A stretch of 64,000 nt of DNA from Alentia gelatinosa (GCA_950022655.1 OX465583.1:12237298-12301297); one strand, 5' to 3'. Positions 1 to 11,385 are shown, numbered from the stretch's first letter. The notes: generated by a model from the letters alone, not told the origin. Translations and numbers: made by a program.

Positions 1-70
1 TTTAGAGTGACATTTTGGTGAGACAAATGTATTTCAAGGTTCTCCTCCAATCTGTGAGTCTTTGAGACGC

Positions 71-103
71 CTGTGTACCCTGTGTACCCTGTGTACCCTG
101 TGT
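71..103. repeat. 9-bp tandem repeat (TGTGTACCC)
   Basis: Three to four tandem copies of TGTGTACCC, followed by two GTGTAGGG-like units. Simple short-period repeat. The rest of positions 1-748 shows no gene. Confidence 0.7.
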
Positions 104-234
104 AGGGGTGTAGGGGTGAGACTATGTACTTGGTAAGTCTTCCTATGTGAATTGAATCCGCTATGTTACCCTGAGACTGTAGAACACCCCAATCTGTGAA
201 ACTTTGTACCCAGCTGGAAATAGTAGCCGACTGG

Positions 235-297
235 TGCAAAGGTGTGAAGTACACCAGTCTCAGGTCCATTTGTCCCACCGTGGGAATCCCACTTTAG
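235..297. repeat. Copy of a dispersed inverted-repeat family also at 60.5 kb
   Basis: The segment with AAGTACACCAGTCTCAGG and then GTGGGAATCCCACTTTAGG resembles both arms of the inverted repeat at 60480-60690. Only one arm is recognisable here. Confidence 0.35.
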
Positions 298-748
298 GGA
301 GATCCAGAATGTAACTATGATTGTTGAAGCAGGGGTCGATGAAAACCAGCCGAGTTTGGCCCAGCTGTTATTATTGGTTATGTCACATAATGTATGGTAT
401 CTAAAAGGACCGATAAAAGAAATTAATAAAAAATGTTTTTAAAATTTCAACGTTAAATCTCCTTGAGGAGTATCTGCCCAATTCTCGACACCCCATGTGC
501 ACAATTCTGCTTTAGCATTGTATATTGATTCTCTAGATGAGGGTGGAAATGATAAACATTATCAATTACGGTTCTGCTTTCTTACTTTGGGGAGGCCATA
601 CTTCTGGGTACCTACAATATGTTTATTGGAATGTAGAAATCTCCTGATACACGATTTTACAATGAAGTATATTTAGGATCTTTTACAGTTATGGAGTTTT
701 GCCATTATTGCAGAAATACATATCTATAGAATTCGATACAGGACATAC

Positions 749-1051
749 TATCGTAAAACTGGATGAGTTTTAATCTTGGCCACCGTATGCCACGACTGGA
801 GTTTGGCACAGTGATTTCACGAGGCAAAGCCGAGTGAAGTCCGGAGCCAAAACTCTAGGAGTGGCATGCGGTGGCCACGATTAAAACGAATCAGGTTTTG
901 ATTTTATCCTATCCGGTCTCCTCGATTTTGGAATATTATGTGATAACAATTCTGTATGCCACTAGTGGCATATAAAACTCCGTATGCTAGTCAGCGTGGC
1001 ATACGGAAGCTCAATGTTAAGCCTATGGGATTTTATATTAGGGGTAGGATA
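749..1051 (-). mobile_element. Foldback element DDF-A, copy 1
   Basis: Complete copy in minus orientation of the roughly 303-bp DDF-A element. Read on the minus strand it has a first palindrome from TATCCTACCC-like to GGGTAGGATA-like ends, with the CCATAGGCTTAACATTG core. A second hairpin follows, ending in TTTTACGATA. The hairpin apex (817-839) reads CACGAGGCAAAGCCGAGTG on the plus strand. No ORF is present, so it is non-autonomous. Confidence 0.8.
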
Positions 1052-1117
1052 AAAACGGCTACAGCATTGGTCGAATAAGTAAACCCTGTCCTGTCAGTCA
1101 TCATGCTATATAAGTGT

Positions 1118-1208
1118 GATTGTAATCTTATGATTAAAACCAAAAATGCAAAAATAGAGCAAGTTCATGCAATAAGAGCAAGGTGATCACCTAATCCGTT
1201 TGAAATAC
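1118..1208 (+). repeat. Direct repeat, partner at 2237-2330
   Basis: About 90 bp sharing AATAGAGCAAGTTCAT and AATCACCTAATCCGT-type blocks in the same order and orientation as 2237-2330. The two copies lie 1.1 kb apart and flank the foldback element at 1803-2139. No coding potential is seen, and 1209-1802 holds nothing else I recognise. Confidence 0.6.
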
Positions 1209-1802
1209 AAAAAGGTTTTTAACTCCACAAAGGGAACGGGGTTAAGAAACTGTACAAACATTCATGCCCAACGGTTACCTCTAACCCAACCCCATTGTTA
1301 GCCTGAGAGTGAAACAGATAGTGACCTAGTTGTCCTCCCCCCAAGAAGAAAGCGTTTCTCTTAAACACCTGCAAAAACAGTTGAAATCAAAATAAAAAAA
1401 ACAGTGATGGTTGTAAGCACGTCCCTATAACATCTGACGAGAATTCAGTATAGATTCAAAACCACAACCCCTTAAAGTCTCTAGCACGGTTGGAAAGTAG
1501 GTAACGTACTTCAGATGGTGGCAGACAAGCACACCAAACCCGCCCCAAAAAACCAAAAAAAATGACGGTCCCCAAAGTGGACAAAATGGCCAGCCCCTTG
1601 CATGTTCAAGAACTGCCCCCCCCCTTCCCAATATGCTATGACCTGCCTAGTGTAAACTGAGAAGTGTCACAAGGCACAGTCGAAATTGCAATGCAGCAGG
1701 TTGCCAGGACTGACTAGGGAAAAGCGTCATTAGCAACCAATGGGCGTCGAGTAAAACACTCGTCTAGACCAATGGGCAGAGACCACAGAATTCGCCGACC
1801 TC

Positions 1803-2139
1803 TGCATGGAGTTGTCTCCCTGTATTAACTACCATACAAGGAATAGAGTAGTCCCGGTAGCCAATGACTGCACTCGGAGCAAACCACGACCTTCACCCTG
1901 ACCTCCTTACATGATATTTATAGCGTCTAGGGACTGTTCTACAGTCGACCCTAAGAGGGTGGTTGTGGCCCATTAGATTGTAGGTCAACTGTCGACTGAT
2001 GTCTACTTCCCAAGGCGCTAGAAAATATCATGTAAGGAGGTCAGGGTCAAGGTCGGGGTTTGCTGCGAATGCAGTCATTGGCTACTGGGTCCACTTTATT
2101 CCTTATATGGACTTAGTGTAATGGGACAACTCCATGGTG
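1803..2139. mobile_element. Foldback element with ~120-bp inverted arms
   Basis: The left arm starts at CATGGAGTTGTC (about 1805) and runs to TACATGATATT (about 1920). The right arm returns from AATATCATGTAAGGAGG to GACAACTCCATG (about 2137), with a loop of about 90 bp. The arms are imperfect inverted copies. A second locus (8568-8746) has the loop plus the right arm only, so this is a dispersed family. Confidence 0.65.
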
Positions 2140-2236
2140 GAAATGGGCCACAACCACCCTCACCTGAACCAGGTTCAAATGCAATTCAGTTGTGGTTTTG
2201 TTACTGTAGGGTCACATTCTTCATTTCCACACATTG

Positions 2237-2330
2237 ATTGTAATGTTGTGATTAAAACAAAAAAAATGCTAAAATAGAGCAAGTTCATACAATAAGAACA
2301 AGGTAATCACCTAATCCGTATTAAATACCA
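2237..2330 (+). repeat. Direct repeat, partner at 1118-1208
   Basis: Second copy of the roughly 90-bp direct repeat, with the same block order and a few substitutions. Positions 2331-2692 are AT-rich with no gene seen. Confidence 0.6.
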
Positions 2331-2692
2331 GTCAGAGGATTAATAAGCAATGCAATGGTAAAATACAATCTTAGTGTATCATCATATCGAAAACTCAGCT
2401 AGACATCCTATTTGAACTGAAATACTAACAAATATAGAAATCTTTAATGGATAATCTCATATTTAAACTATGTAGGATTGACACATGTAATCTACAAGGG
2501 ATAGTCACATGTGAACTACGAGGGAAAGTCACATGTATAACACAATCTTCAGAAAAATACTGAAAATAGAGAGAGCTGAGGTCAATTTTTTTCTTTTTTT
2601 TAAAGTAAAGACGTCTCGATAAAGAGAAAAGATTTTTTTTTATCTGGCGTGAGTATCAAGAAGGTAGATCCACTCCTATGTCTCTCACTATT

Positions 2693-2995
2693 TATCCTAC
2701 CCCTAATATAAAATCCCATAGGCTTAACATTGAGTTTCCGTATGCCACGCTGACTGGCATACGGAGTTTTATATGCCACTAGTGGCATAGAGAATTATTA
2801 TCATGTAATATCACAAAATAGAGGAGACAGGTTAGGATAAAATCAAAACCTGATTCGTTTTACTCTTGGCCATCGCATTCCACTCCTGGAGTTTTGGCTC
2901 CGGACTTCACTCGACTTCGCCTCGTGAAATCACTATGCCAAACTCCAGTCGTGGCATACGGTGGCCAAGAGTAAAACTCATCCAGTTTTACGATA
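2693..2995 (+). mobile_element. Foldback element DDF-A, copy 2
   Basis: Full-length plus-orientation copy from TATCCTACCCCTAATATAAA to GTTTTACGATA. It has the CCATAGGCTTAACATTG core and the inner GGTTAGGATAAAATC end of the first palindrome. The second hairpin carries GGCCACCGTATGCCAC-type arms, and the apex CACTCGACTTCGCCTCGTG lies at about 2909-2926. Confidence 0.85.
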
Positions 2996-3357
2996 GTATT
3001 TCATAGTAGTCACCGAAAGTGTCGGGTCTTACAGAGTTCACTTATACTCACATGTTGTAGAGAACAATGTCGGGATTCCATATTAGGTGACTCGGGATCA
3101 TTATGCTTTTGATTCCTCCAAAGTCTTCTGGCTTCCATGTTAACTGGACATCCTTCCACGCCTGAAGTGTTACAAAATGTTTGAGGAATGTAATTCAACG
3201 CTGATGTCCAAATGAAACCAACTACTGTTACTTAGGCCACTCAAAAAAAACAACTTCTTTCTCATTACCAGGCTATGAAAAATATGACGAGGGCGTTTTT
3301 TGTTTTTTTTGCTGGATCAAAGATGGCTTTGAAGTGTCATAAAATGGGCTTCAGACA

Positions 3358-3405
3358 TACAGTAATACCCCGCGTAAGCAGACACCCTCCGTTCCGAGCA
3401 AAGGC
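3358..3405 (+). mobile_element. Fragment of pogo/Tc1-like MITE
   Basis: TACAGTAATACCCCGCGTAA followed by GCAGACACC resembles the ends of the complete element at 35265-35622. Only one end survives. Positions 2996-3357 show nothing convincing. Confidence 0.45.
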
Positions 3406-3470
3406 TAAAATCGTTTTTTCTGATGCAAGCGGTGATAAGAAACAAGTTTTTCTTTAGTGGTTTTAAGAAG

Positions 3471-3755
3471 AAACCAACAAGTTTTGGTCAGCTTTTGGTC
3501 ACAAGTTTGAAGCGGAGTGATATGAACGAGGCGACGGCTGAGTGAATTTCACGTAGGACTAAAACAAGTTTGAGAAGAACAACTTTGACCAAAACGAGTT
3601 GCTTTTTGTATTCATCTCACCCCTGTTCAAACTAACAGAATGTATGATACACAAGATATAAACTATGGAGAACGGACTGCAATACTCATAGGCGCATGGA
3701 GAACGAGTTCCCAATGCTAAACATATGGGACAAAAGTACCAGGGGTGAGATAGAA
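3471..3755 (-). mobile_element. Foldback element DDF-E
   Basis: Minus-oriented, diverged member of the DDF superfamily. The first palindrome runs from CATCTCACCCCTG (about 3612) to CAGGGGTGAGATAG (about 3753), with a core related to CCATATGTTTAGCATTGGG. The hairpin half has AGTTTTGGTCA-type arms and the apex GAACGAGGCGACGGCTGAGTG at 3524-3544. It shows that the architecture persists when the stem sequence differs. Confidence 0.6.
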
Positions 3756-4080
3756 TTTCATATCGAGATAATCAATAAGTGATCATAATTGTAAAGGCAT
3801 GTCCATGTTCAATCAAATAGTCATTACTGACTTTAATTTAACTTATGTCATTATGATCATGTAATATTTTTATTGAAACTGATCAATTTTAAGTAATATT
3901 GACATTTGTTTAAACATACCATTTTCATCCAGAGGTTTGTTGATAGTTGTTGACTTCTTTCATCCTGTTGACAACAAAAACATGATTGTGATAATGTTAT
4001 ATAACCGGACATGCCACAAAATACTAGGGGTTACTCGGCTATTGATCATGCTGGGAACATTTTCAGAAAGATCGTACATC

Positions 4081-4297
4081 TTAAGGGGTGAATCCACCAC
4101 GCCGATTTCTCACCCGATCAATTGTTCCTGGGCCCTTAAGAGGAAGCTCACGTATTGTAATTCATTTAATTCTGATAATAATAGTTTAATAAATGACCAT
4201 TTTCAAAGATTTGAGAAATTCTAGGGCATCCGATAATAATCGGCGATTGTCTGGCTACGGAATCGGCTACCGTCGGTCCAGTGGAACTCCCCCTTAA
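4081..4297. mobile_element. TTAA-flanked MITE, complete copy
   Basis: Begins TTAAGGGGTGAATCCACCA and ends GGAACTCCCCCTTAA, with TTAA at both ends, as expected for piggyBac-type target duplication. A decayed inverted copy lies at 18348-18566. It has no transposase ORF. Positions 3756-4080 and 4298-4732 hold no recognisable gene. Confidence 0.6.
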
Positions 4298-4732
4298 GCT
4301 ATGAGCTCATGACTCAGGAAGCTCTGAAAATGTCAAGGGACCTTTTAATATTTGGGGACAGTGAGAAGGATAAGGACACTTGTAGGAGAGTTTCTGGGAA
4401 GGCAATGACCAGGATGGGAGAGTCATTTTGTTAAATAAGTGTTGTCCATATTTTATTATCCTTCTCCTGACCTCAATCCTTTGGAGGGACAGTGTTTGAT
4501 GTAAGCCTTCCTGTGATTGGTTCTTTTTTGTGTCTGTCCCAAGCCAGGGTTTGTCAGCTCAAACCCCGGACATGCCCAAACTTGTTGTTTTATTGCTATA
4601 AATAAATCTATTCTATTTGAAAGCGAATAAATGTTTTATCATTAGAATCTCTGAAGGGTATCATTCAAGTAAGTACATTGATTATATAGTGGTTAGATAG
4701 GCTACCAGCTTCAGAAATAACATCCAGATGTA

Positions 4733-5088
4733 TAGGGAGCCAAAGTGAACCCGTTGCAACAACAGATAGCCGGTTACAAAATACTATTTCAGGGTATAGG
4801 CGCTCAGTACTTTGACTATGTAGGTTCGAGATTATATGTGTCATTCTCCAATCTTTTAGATCCAAATTTTTAATAAACTTAACAACTGTCATCGTAGTTT
4901 CGATACAGAGTTATTCAGAGACGACAGTAGTAAACTACACTTCAAAAGTAACAAAAGAGACCAAAAACGAAAGTCTAGCCTCAAACCCCCATAGGTTTAG
5001 CACTAAGCCTCGTTCTTGCGGGCCACCGGAAATGGTGATTCGTAAATGGGTATCTGTGGTTTCAGCGGGTTCACTTTGGCTCCCTATT
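4733..5088. mobile_element. TIR MITE (GGGAGCCAAAGTGAACC family), copy 1
   Basis: Terminal inverted repeats of about 25 bp, TAGGGAGCCAAAGTGAACC at the left and GGTTCACTTTGGCTCCCTA at the right. The interior matches 23615-23962 closely, including ATCTTTTAGATCCAAATTTT, and a decayed third copy lies at 32395-32705. Non-autonomous; superfamily not assigned. Confidence 0.75.
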
Positions 5089-5914
5089 AGGATATCCTTC
5101 CAAAAAAGATCGAGGTCAGAAAAATGACAGCTTCATGGAACTGCCTTCTCCCTGTCTTTGGAAAGGGCAATCCATATTTATCTAGCGCAGGCTGTCCTAT
5201 GACAGTCTTTGGAGAATCATTTCAGATATCAATCTGCCCCCAGGGAGGTGTTTTTAAAAGAAAGAACGATAGAAAAATGTAGCTTATCGTGGTCTATCGT
5301 GTTGCTTTCTCGTTACCTAGAGTGATCTATCCTTACAGAGGACAGGCTTACGAGACGATAACTGAAAAATCGTAAATTTGACTTGTTGAGAAGGCGATAA
5401 CTTTTACGTTTTATTGATCCTTTGCGATACAAAATTTACCGTACATAACAAAATGTCCTCCCATACAAAAAGAGAAATAAAAATCCGAAAACTTTGAAAA
5501 AATTATTTTGATTTCTGGCGACCACGTTTAAAATACAGACTGACATGGATATCCTAGTTAGTATCTGGTAGGTCCTAATCATAGTCTTACAGTCATCATC
5601 GTTCTTAGTTTTAAAATCAACTTGGCTCCTGAAACGCCTCGATTAAAAACGCCAATCGTAGGCCCTATGACAAGATCTGACGTGTTAGATTTTTTATAGC
5701 CTATTTGTATAAATTGGGAGCTTATTTGATGACAACATATCTCTTATGTGTGAGATACTTTGCAGAAAATCATGAAATTTCAAAATTAGGCAGATTGCAT
5801 AGAGATACATAATTACTGTAAATATGTATTTATTCGAGATGGTCTGAAAATTATAAGGGATTATTAGGAATGGTCGGTTGCATTGTAGAGTGAGAGGATT
5901 TGATAGGTTCTGAC
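5089..5914. other. Intronic sequence, no gene seen
   Basis: AT-rich sequence downstream of the receptor exon on the minus strand, presumed intron 2. I looked for the next small receptor exon here and at lower coordinates and did not find a convincing one, so the gene appears to continue beyond the left edge. Confidence 0.5.
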
Positions 5915-6075
5915 CAGATCGTGGATCCTAGTGAGGGTGAGGCCAAACTGCAGGGGGACGGTGGAAGAGGAGTGGTTCACAGGCCGCACATTCATCTCCA
6001 AGTTGTCCGTCAAGTTGTGGAAAAGCCGGCGCTCGTTGGAGATGAAGGCCGACGTCCCCTCTACCTGAAGAACTC
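5915..6075 (-). CDS. Nicotinic-receptor-like subunit, exon 2 (partial)
   Basis: This minus-strand exon encodes 53 full codons at the start of the extracellular ligand-binding domain of a Cys-loop receptor. Visible family landmarks, in order, are NERRLFHNL, then NVRPVNHSS, then the beta-strand QFGLTLTRIHDL. Known nicotinic acetylcholine receptor subunits have the same series (RL..L, VRPV.N.S, FGLTL.QI.D) right after the signal peptide. NHSS is a possible N-glycosylation site. The acceptor is a T-rich tract ending TTTAAG before GAG. The donor would be CTG/GTCAGA, which is weaker than consensus. Translation needs one base from the preceding exon, which is what the signal-peptide exon at 20730-20781 supplies. 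The length and end point match the usual second exon of these genes. The subtype and the ligand cannot be set from this part. The next exons are not in the window. Confidence 0.8.
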
Positions 6076-6231
6076 CTTAAATAAAAGAAATCAATATTTC
6101 TCAAGTTACAAAAATAGTTGTGTTTAAATCTAGAGGAATTTGTAATGATTACAGTTTACCATATGAAACTCATTCATTCGGTGTGGCTAAACTTCTGATA
6201 TTTCATTCAAGCAATTGTATATTATAGGGGG

Positions 6232-6340
6232 ACCCTATGAAAGTTTAGGGTCAGAACTCGTATCCCATCGAGTTTGAATGGCGTAGTAATTGACAAGGCA
6301 AAGCCGCATGAATTATGTGGTGGTTTCGAGTAATCATGTA
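6232..6340. mobile_element. Partial DDF-D hairpin
   Basis: Only the hairpin half is present. GTTTAGGGTCAGAACTCGTA is followed by an apex resembling ACAAGGCAAAGCCGCATGA (about 6292-6312) and a short, damaged return arm. It is related to the DDF-D copies at 19.4 and 47.9 kb. Confidence 0.45.
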
Positions 6341-6950
6341 CATTTTTGCTGCGAACCATCAGTTTGGTTAAACACCTTTGCTGTGCTCTTGCCATTGTGC
6401 AGTAATTGTAAATTACCTATAATTTACTGCCGGGCTGTACTCACCACTCTAATCGAACATATTTTGTAACAGGTAACACTGCGGTGGTTAATCGAACACT
6501 TTATGCTAATTACACTTTCTGGTCACATGACCACCTGACGCCTCTACTAGCGTCATTCCTGCTATTGCATTCGCTGTTGATGCACGGGAATTTTTTCATT
6601 ACCCACCCACCCACACCTTTTTCTACTTTTACCTAGGGCCATAGGGCTCATAATGGCTCATAATGTATAATCGTTTATCTCTCTTATCCTTTTATCGTTT
6701 TATCTGAAATTTGTTTATCTGCTTTTACCATGCGATGTCTTATCAATTCCATGTGCAATAAATACATTTTACTTGCAGCCCGGCTTTTGTTAATTATAGA
6801 TCGTGATATGCCGCGATATGTCGGCAATAGATCGTGAGGTGTCGCAGTGGTGGAGCACCAAAAAAGACATAAATCATTGCGAAAAGATACAAAAACGATA
6901 TCTCACGGCAAAGGAGGTAAGATATATTGTGACACTTTAAGATGTAACAA

Positions 6951-7211
6951 GATATTATCATGAAACATCACGAAATTTCCTATGATTGTTTAAAGTTGTC
7001 TTCGCGGCATGATATCACGAAGCGTAGCTGAGTGATATCTGTAGTGGAAGACAACGAATATCGTTTGAGTAATGTTTAGATTTTATCCTACCCTGTCAGA
7101 TGTTTTTAACTTCATATGTCACCAGTGGCATATACATATTTTATACCATTACCGTGGCATAGAGTCACACCATGTTAAGTCTATGGAGAATTATAAGAGG
7201 GGTATAGGATA
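6951..7211 (-). mobile_element. Foldback element DDF-C, copy 1
   Basis: The hairpin half has GTTGTCTTCGCGGCATGATATC-type arms, and the apex TCACGAAGCGTAGCTGAGTGA lies at about 7015-7035. It is followed by TTTATCCTACCCTGTCA and a short palindrome containing the CCATGTTAAGTCTATGG core, ending GGGTATAGGATA. The second copy is at 13841-14113. At the apex the family-A pair GGC/GCC is replaced by AGC/GCT, a compensated change. Confidence 0.7.
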
Positions 7212-8567
7212 TACCAAGATATAACATGGCAAATCCATGGTGTGGGTGGAACTACCACTTTCACCAGATGGCGCGTTGATGCCACAAGGTAGGCCTGTTG
7301 GAGTCTGGTGGCTGAGGCAGGGAATTCCCTGCCAGGAAGCAGTATGGCGGCTTCAAATGACGTCACACCCCTTGCTTTGAAACCACCAGCTTCAAAACAA
7401 ACAACATGACAAGTGTCGATAGAAGCCACAAGTATAAATGCAAACTGCACACTCTCACTAAATAAATTGTAACAAAGCAAATGTGGAAATGAATTGTCAT
7501 ATCCCTGCCTTTGCTTTTGAAAGTGTTACACATACTGACACTAATCCCTCAGTAATATGCCGTGTCGTAATAGATTGTCAAGTGTGGCCACTATTATTGT
7601 TCATGCACCTATGAAACACATCATTGTTTGTTTTTGATGAATATTTCAGTCATTAAATGATGCCATTAGTTATATCTACCTATTCCTATAGAAAAAATAT
7701 ATCAGTCAGAGACTCAGTTGAATTTTATTGTTCATGCAAGAAGTTTGTTTACCGAGTTTCCCTTTGAATGCATTCTATTTTTAGCACGGCCCACGAGAAA
7801 ATTCCCACCTACAGCCAATGAGCGCTCAGCACTGGTACACTTGCCTGTGTGCCTCAAGTGGTCGTGAAAGAGACTACCTTTGACCCTGCTGGTTTAGAGG
7901 AGCATATCTTTTGATACTTCCACTACATTAATCCTTGTGTGAGTTTGTGACATAAGAGACAGACCCTAAGCAGCTTACTGTGCTATATGAGGAGCCTCCA
8001 TGGACTCCTGTCTGAGATGTAGTATCACCTCACCTATTTATAGCTAAAGCAGCATACACAAGGAGGTGGGAACTTGTGGCAAGACAGCACACATTTCAAC
8101 ACGAAAGCACTATGGTTAATGCTAGAACAACATTGCAAAAAATGTCTTGAGAATTTTACGTTTTTTCCCTGGCAACCGGGGTGCCAGGGAAATACTGTAA
8201 GTTCTATGGGTAACCGTAATATTTTTCAGTAATTCTTAATTGCAATAAATCATATTCTGTCAATAGTTGTAAGCCGTAAATCTGAAAGTGTAAAAGTGCA
8301 TAGATATGCTATATAAATATCCCTTTGATGTGCATGTACCATACATCTTGTTACTGAGGGTCTTCAGAACTGTTTTATGTAGCATATATCTAGTATCCTA
8401 ATACGATAGTGATCAGGCCTACTTTGTGATCACTGTGTTTTGATAATAGACACGCCGCCTACATGTCACATGACTTGAAGGACCAATCAAATCACAGGAA
8501 ACTGGGTATACAGTTAGGACGCGGGAACTTCACCCGCTCCGCTTCCCCTTTCTCTCTATCCGTGAGG
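7212..8567. other. Intronic region, no gene recognised
   Basis: No convincing exon seen on either strand. Contains a CTCF-like core (TCACCAGATGGCGC, 7261-7274) and a CRE-like ATGACGTCAC near 7367-7376, both unproven. The 99-codon minus-strand open frame at 7181-7480 has no motif and overlaps a repeat. Confidence 0.4.
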
Positions 8568-8746
8568 GTGGTTGTGGCCAATTAGATTGTAGGTCAAGTC
8601 TCGACTGAAGAAGCGTCCCAAGACACTAGAAAATATCATGTAAAGAGGTCAGGGTGAAGGTCGGGGTTTGCTGCAAATGCAGTCATTGGCTACTGGGTCT
8701 ACTCTATTCCTTATGTGGACTTAGTGTAATGGGACAACTCCATGGT
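8568..8746 (+). mobile_element. Half copy of the 1803-2139 foldback family
   Basis: Matches the loop and right arm of the element at 1803-2139, from GGTGGTTGTGGCC through AATATCATGTAAAGAGG to GGGACAACTCCATGGTGG. The left arm is missing. Confidence 0.65.
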
Positions 8747-8827
8747 GGCTTGGTCGCATTAGTAGTGGGACAGGATGTGTTTCGGCTCAGCCTCGTCTAC
8801 ACATTTAGATTTCTACTTTGTGATCAC

Positions 8828-10003
8828 TACCATCAAAGAACTATAACCCAAAAGCACAACTCCCATATCATGACGTGACACTGCGTGGACGGTGGCGCCG
8901 CACGGTGGTTGACCTGTAACAACTAACGTCCAGAGTATCATTAACCCTTTCAGGGTGGATAATGCCTTGAGCCATTCCCCAGCATAGACCGGATAATGCC
9001 TTGAGGCATTCCCCCGCGGAGACCGGATAATGCCTTGAGGCATTATTTATGAAATTTAGTACTATTTAACATTTCATTCTTTTATGAAGAAATAGTTGGT
9101 CAATATATCTGAAACTTTCAGAGAATAGATCTATGATACAGAATTTGATATTATTAAACCAAATAATATAGATAAGAATGATGTTTCATATCACGTGATC
9201 AAATAATGGAATATGGGTTTAGACAAATTTTGGCTGGTCCCCTGGAGTTATGCCAATCCAAAGTACCCGCCCCAACCAACAGGGCTCTGCCACAGACCTC
9301 CGTCATTAAAGGGTTAACTATGTGGGCTTTGTTGAAAGTGTGTAGAATGAATAGTATATTTCATGTTTTGATAATCTATGACATAGAAAACGGTATGACA
9401 CATACACTATTTGCTTATCGTTACTTCTGGTAGCCTTAGCTTGTCAAATTATTAGGTATGTCTAGCTAAATATAAGTAGCAAGCTTTTGCTCTGGTGACC
9501 AGTGTACCCAAGGCGTGAAATAGTCTCAGACCTGTTTCTATTGTATTTACTAATTCAATAACTTTACTTTCTAAAATGTCATTAGCATACATACAAATAG
9601 GCTTCAGTGGGTATTCTTGTGTCTATTATGTATTTGATTCAAATTATCCAGTTTCTAGACTAGGTTAGAGGTTACATATCGTTTGGAATTCTACCATGTG
9701 CCGTTTGTGAGCGGAAAAATGTAGTAAGATGCTTTACTTCTCTCAGACATTATAGATAATGTGCTTAATTTTCTGATAATCTTGAAAGGTTACTTGTGTT
9801 GTATTGATTTTTCAAGGTCTAGCATTACAACTTTAGCGATGCCTTTAATATTGAGCATTTATAGAATGTCTGATGAGCTTAAGCACCCAGAAATTTTAGT
9901 TCCTAAAGGCCAACCACTGTGAGGCGCCACCGTCCACTCAGGTAACCGGAAGTCCCACAGAGTTGTGCTTCTCGGTCGTATAGTTCTTTGCTACCATCAA
10001 AGA
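8828..10003. mobile_element. 1.2-kb element with ~90-bp inverted ends
   Basis: The left end, around 8835-8925, carries AAAGAACTATA, AAGCACAACT, GTGGACGGTGGCGCC and GGTGGTTG. The same blocks return inverted at 9913-10003 (GGCGCCACCGTCCAC, AGTTGTGCTT, TATAGTTCTTT). The interior has no transposase frame. A TTAA-flanked element (8941-9317) sits inside, close to the left end. Confidence 0.5.
8941..9317 (+). mobile_element. piggyBac-like non-autonomous element with palindrome array, copy 1
   Basis: Bounded by TTAACCCTTTCAGGG (8941) and CATTAAAGGGTTAA (to 9317). The TTAA duplication and the CCCTTT terminal inverted repeat are the usual signs of piggyBac-type elements. Next to the left end is an array of three AATGCCTTGAGGCATT-like palindromes (about 8959-9050). 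The interior block ATGTTTCATATCACGTGAT is shared with the copy at 52621-53229. Confidence 0.65.
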
Positions 10004-10173
10004 TTCACTTAACAGCATATTGGCTTAACAATACCATTAATCATTGTAATCAATGATATTAAATGATATCTTAGAATCTAGGTTTTTTTTCAACTCTGAT
10101 GCTATCAATGCAGATCATCTCACAGCAGTATTGATGAGAATATCACACTTCTAGGTCACTCTTTATATAGTAA

Positions 10174-10704
10174 TGTGGTGGTCGCCGCCTGTCTAGCAGG
10201 TTGGATGACCCCAATCTGGAACGCTAGTTCCAGGCAGGATCCCACCCTACGCACTCTACGTAGGTTGGTTCGGTTTTCGGTTAGTTTGCACAGACCTAAT
10301 CACACATGACACAACAACGTCTTTTAATAAACAAGGATGTTTATTAATCACTACTTCCCGGAAAGATCTGGAAGATCTTTCCCACAAGTACAGTACCCTA
10401 GCACATAGGTGCCAGGTAGCGCTGGAGAGGCTAATCTGAAAGACTTGCCTAACCACCAGGAAGGTTACAAGAACCCGCCGTCAAAGTGAGGGCCCAAGGG
10501 TCTGTTCCGTAGAAGAGACGCGCGAGGACAGCCTGTCAACCTACTGTGAACGCTGAGTATATATACCCAGCATTACGTAATCCCGGTCTCCGCCGCGCCA
10601 CTCTCGTGTGCGGCGTTGTCCGGAATCACTACACAGTAAGGATCGGCACGTCGCGCCACCTTCTGTAAAACAAACGAACACTGCTGGATTCCCACCCCAC
10701 TACA
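10174..10704 (-). mobile_element. Solo-LTR-like block
   Basis: Read on the minus strand the block starts TGTAGTGGGG and ends CCACCACA, a TG...CA layout with imperfect short inverted ends. It contains a TATATA box about 160 bp in and an AATAAA signal in the last third, a promoter-then-polyadenylation order expected of an LTR. It is GC-richer than its surroundings. I see no coding region beside it and no clear target duplication, so a solo LTR is the best reading but not certain. Confidence 0.5.
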
Positions 10705-11019
10705 GAAAAATAATGTCATTCCTACTTTTGTTGTAGAAATTTTAATCAAGTTAACCTTTATTCATTACTTCCAGTTGTTGCTGCTGTAAGGATTGTTTTA
10801 AGTGTTTCTACCAGTATTTACAGTTTCATACTGTAAACTGACCGTAGATTGGATGATTTACGGTACTTAATACGTTTATAGTTCAAAACCGTTTTCTGAT
10901 ACCAAATAAACGGTATGAAACTGTTGACAAGTTTACGGTAATACCCGTCTACGTGACCCGTCTCATGATTCAAGGAAGTTATTTCGCAGTTTTATTGTTT
11001 ACTTTTTTCCTTTCTAAGG

Positions 11020-11385
11020 TTGAATGTTCAAACAAACCAAAAAAAAAAAAAAAAGGAATTGCCTATTAGAAAACAAGAGAAACAAAACATTTGTTGTATC
11101 ATGCTTAGTTTTAAAAACACCTCCCTGGCCTCAAGATTATTTGCCGGTCTTTCACAGGCGATTCGCTGCCGCTTTGATTTGAGGTGCCGCTCGCTGTTGC
11201 CGGCCTCTCGCTTTCAAAATGTGACGTGCTGCTGGCGAGACCTCACTCGACTTTTGAAACAGCTCCCTGGTTTTCGACCCTACGGCCTGTTAACGTGTCG
11301 ATCTTTCACCTTCATTGCCCCTCCCTGTCGTGAATTTCACACGTTTTATCCTCTACTCAGGAAGCTAAAAGAATGGCACAGATAA
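11020..11385 (+). other. Open frame of unknown meaning
   Basis: A 121-codon open frame with GC-rich content (11120-11360) and no recognised motif, signal or domain. It contains GAAACAGCTCCCTGG, part of a repeat family also present at 26.97 and 49.4 kb, so at least part is repeat-derived. I do not treat it as a gene. Positions 10705-11019 are AT-rich with nothing seen. Confidence 0.25.

Noticed and set aside
2163..2205. Possible third receptor exon (…LHLNLVQ then GTGAGG donor, minus strand)
   Set aside because: The donor is good, but the acceptor gives a 40-bp exon out of phase with exon 2, and the expected DEKNQ-type motif is missing.
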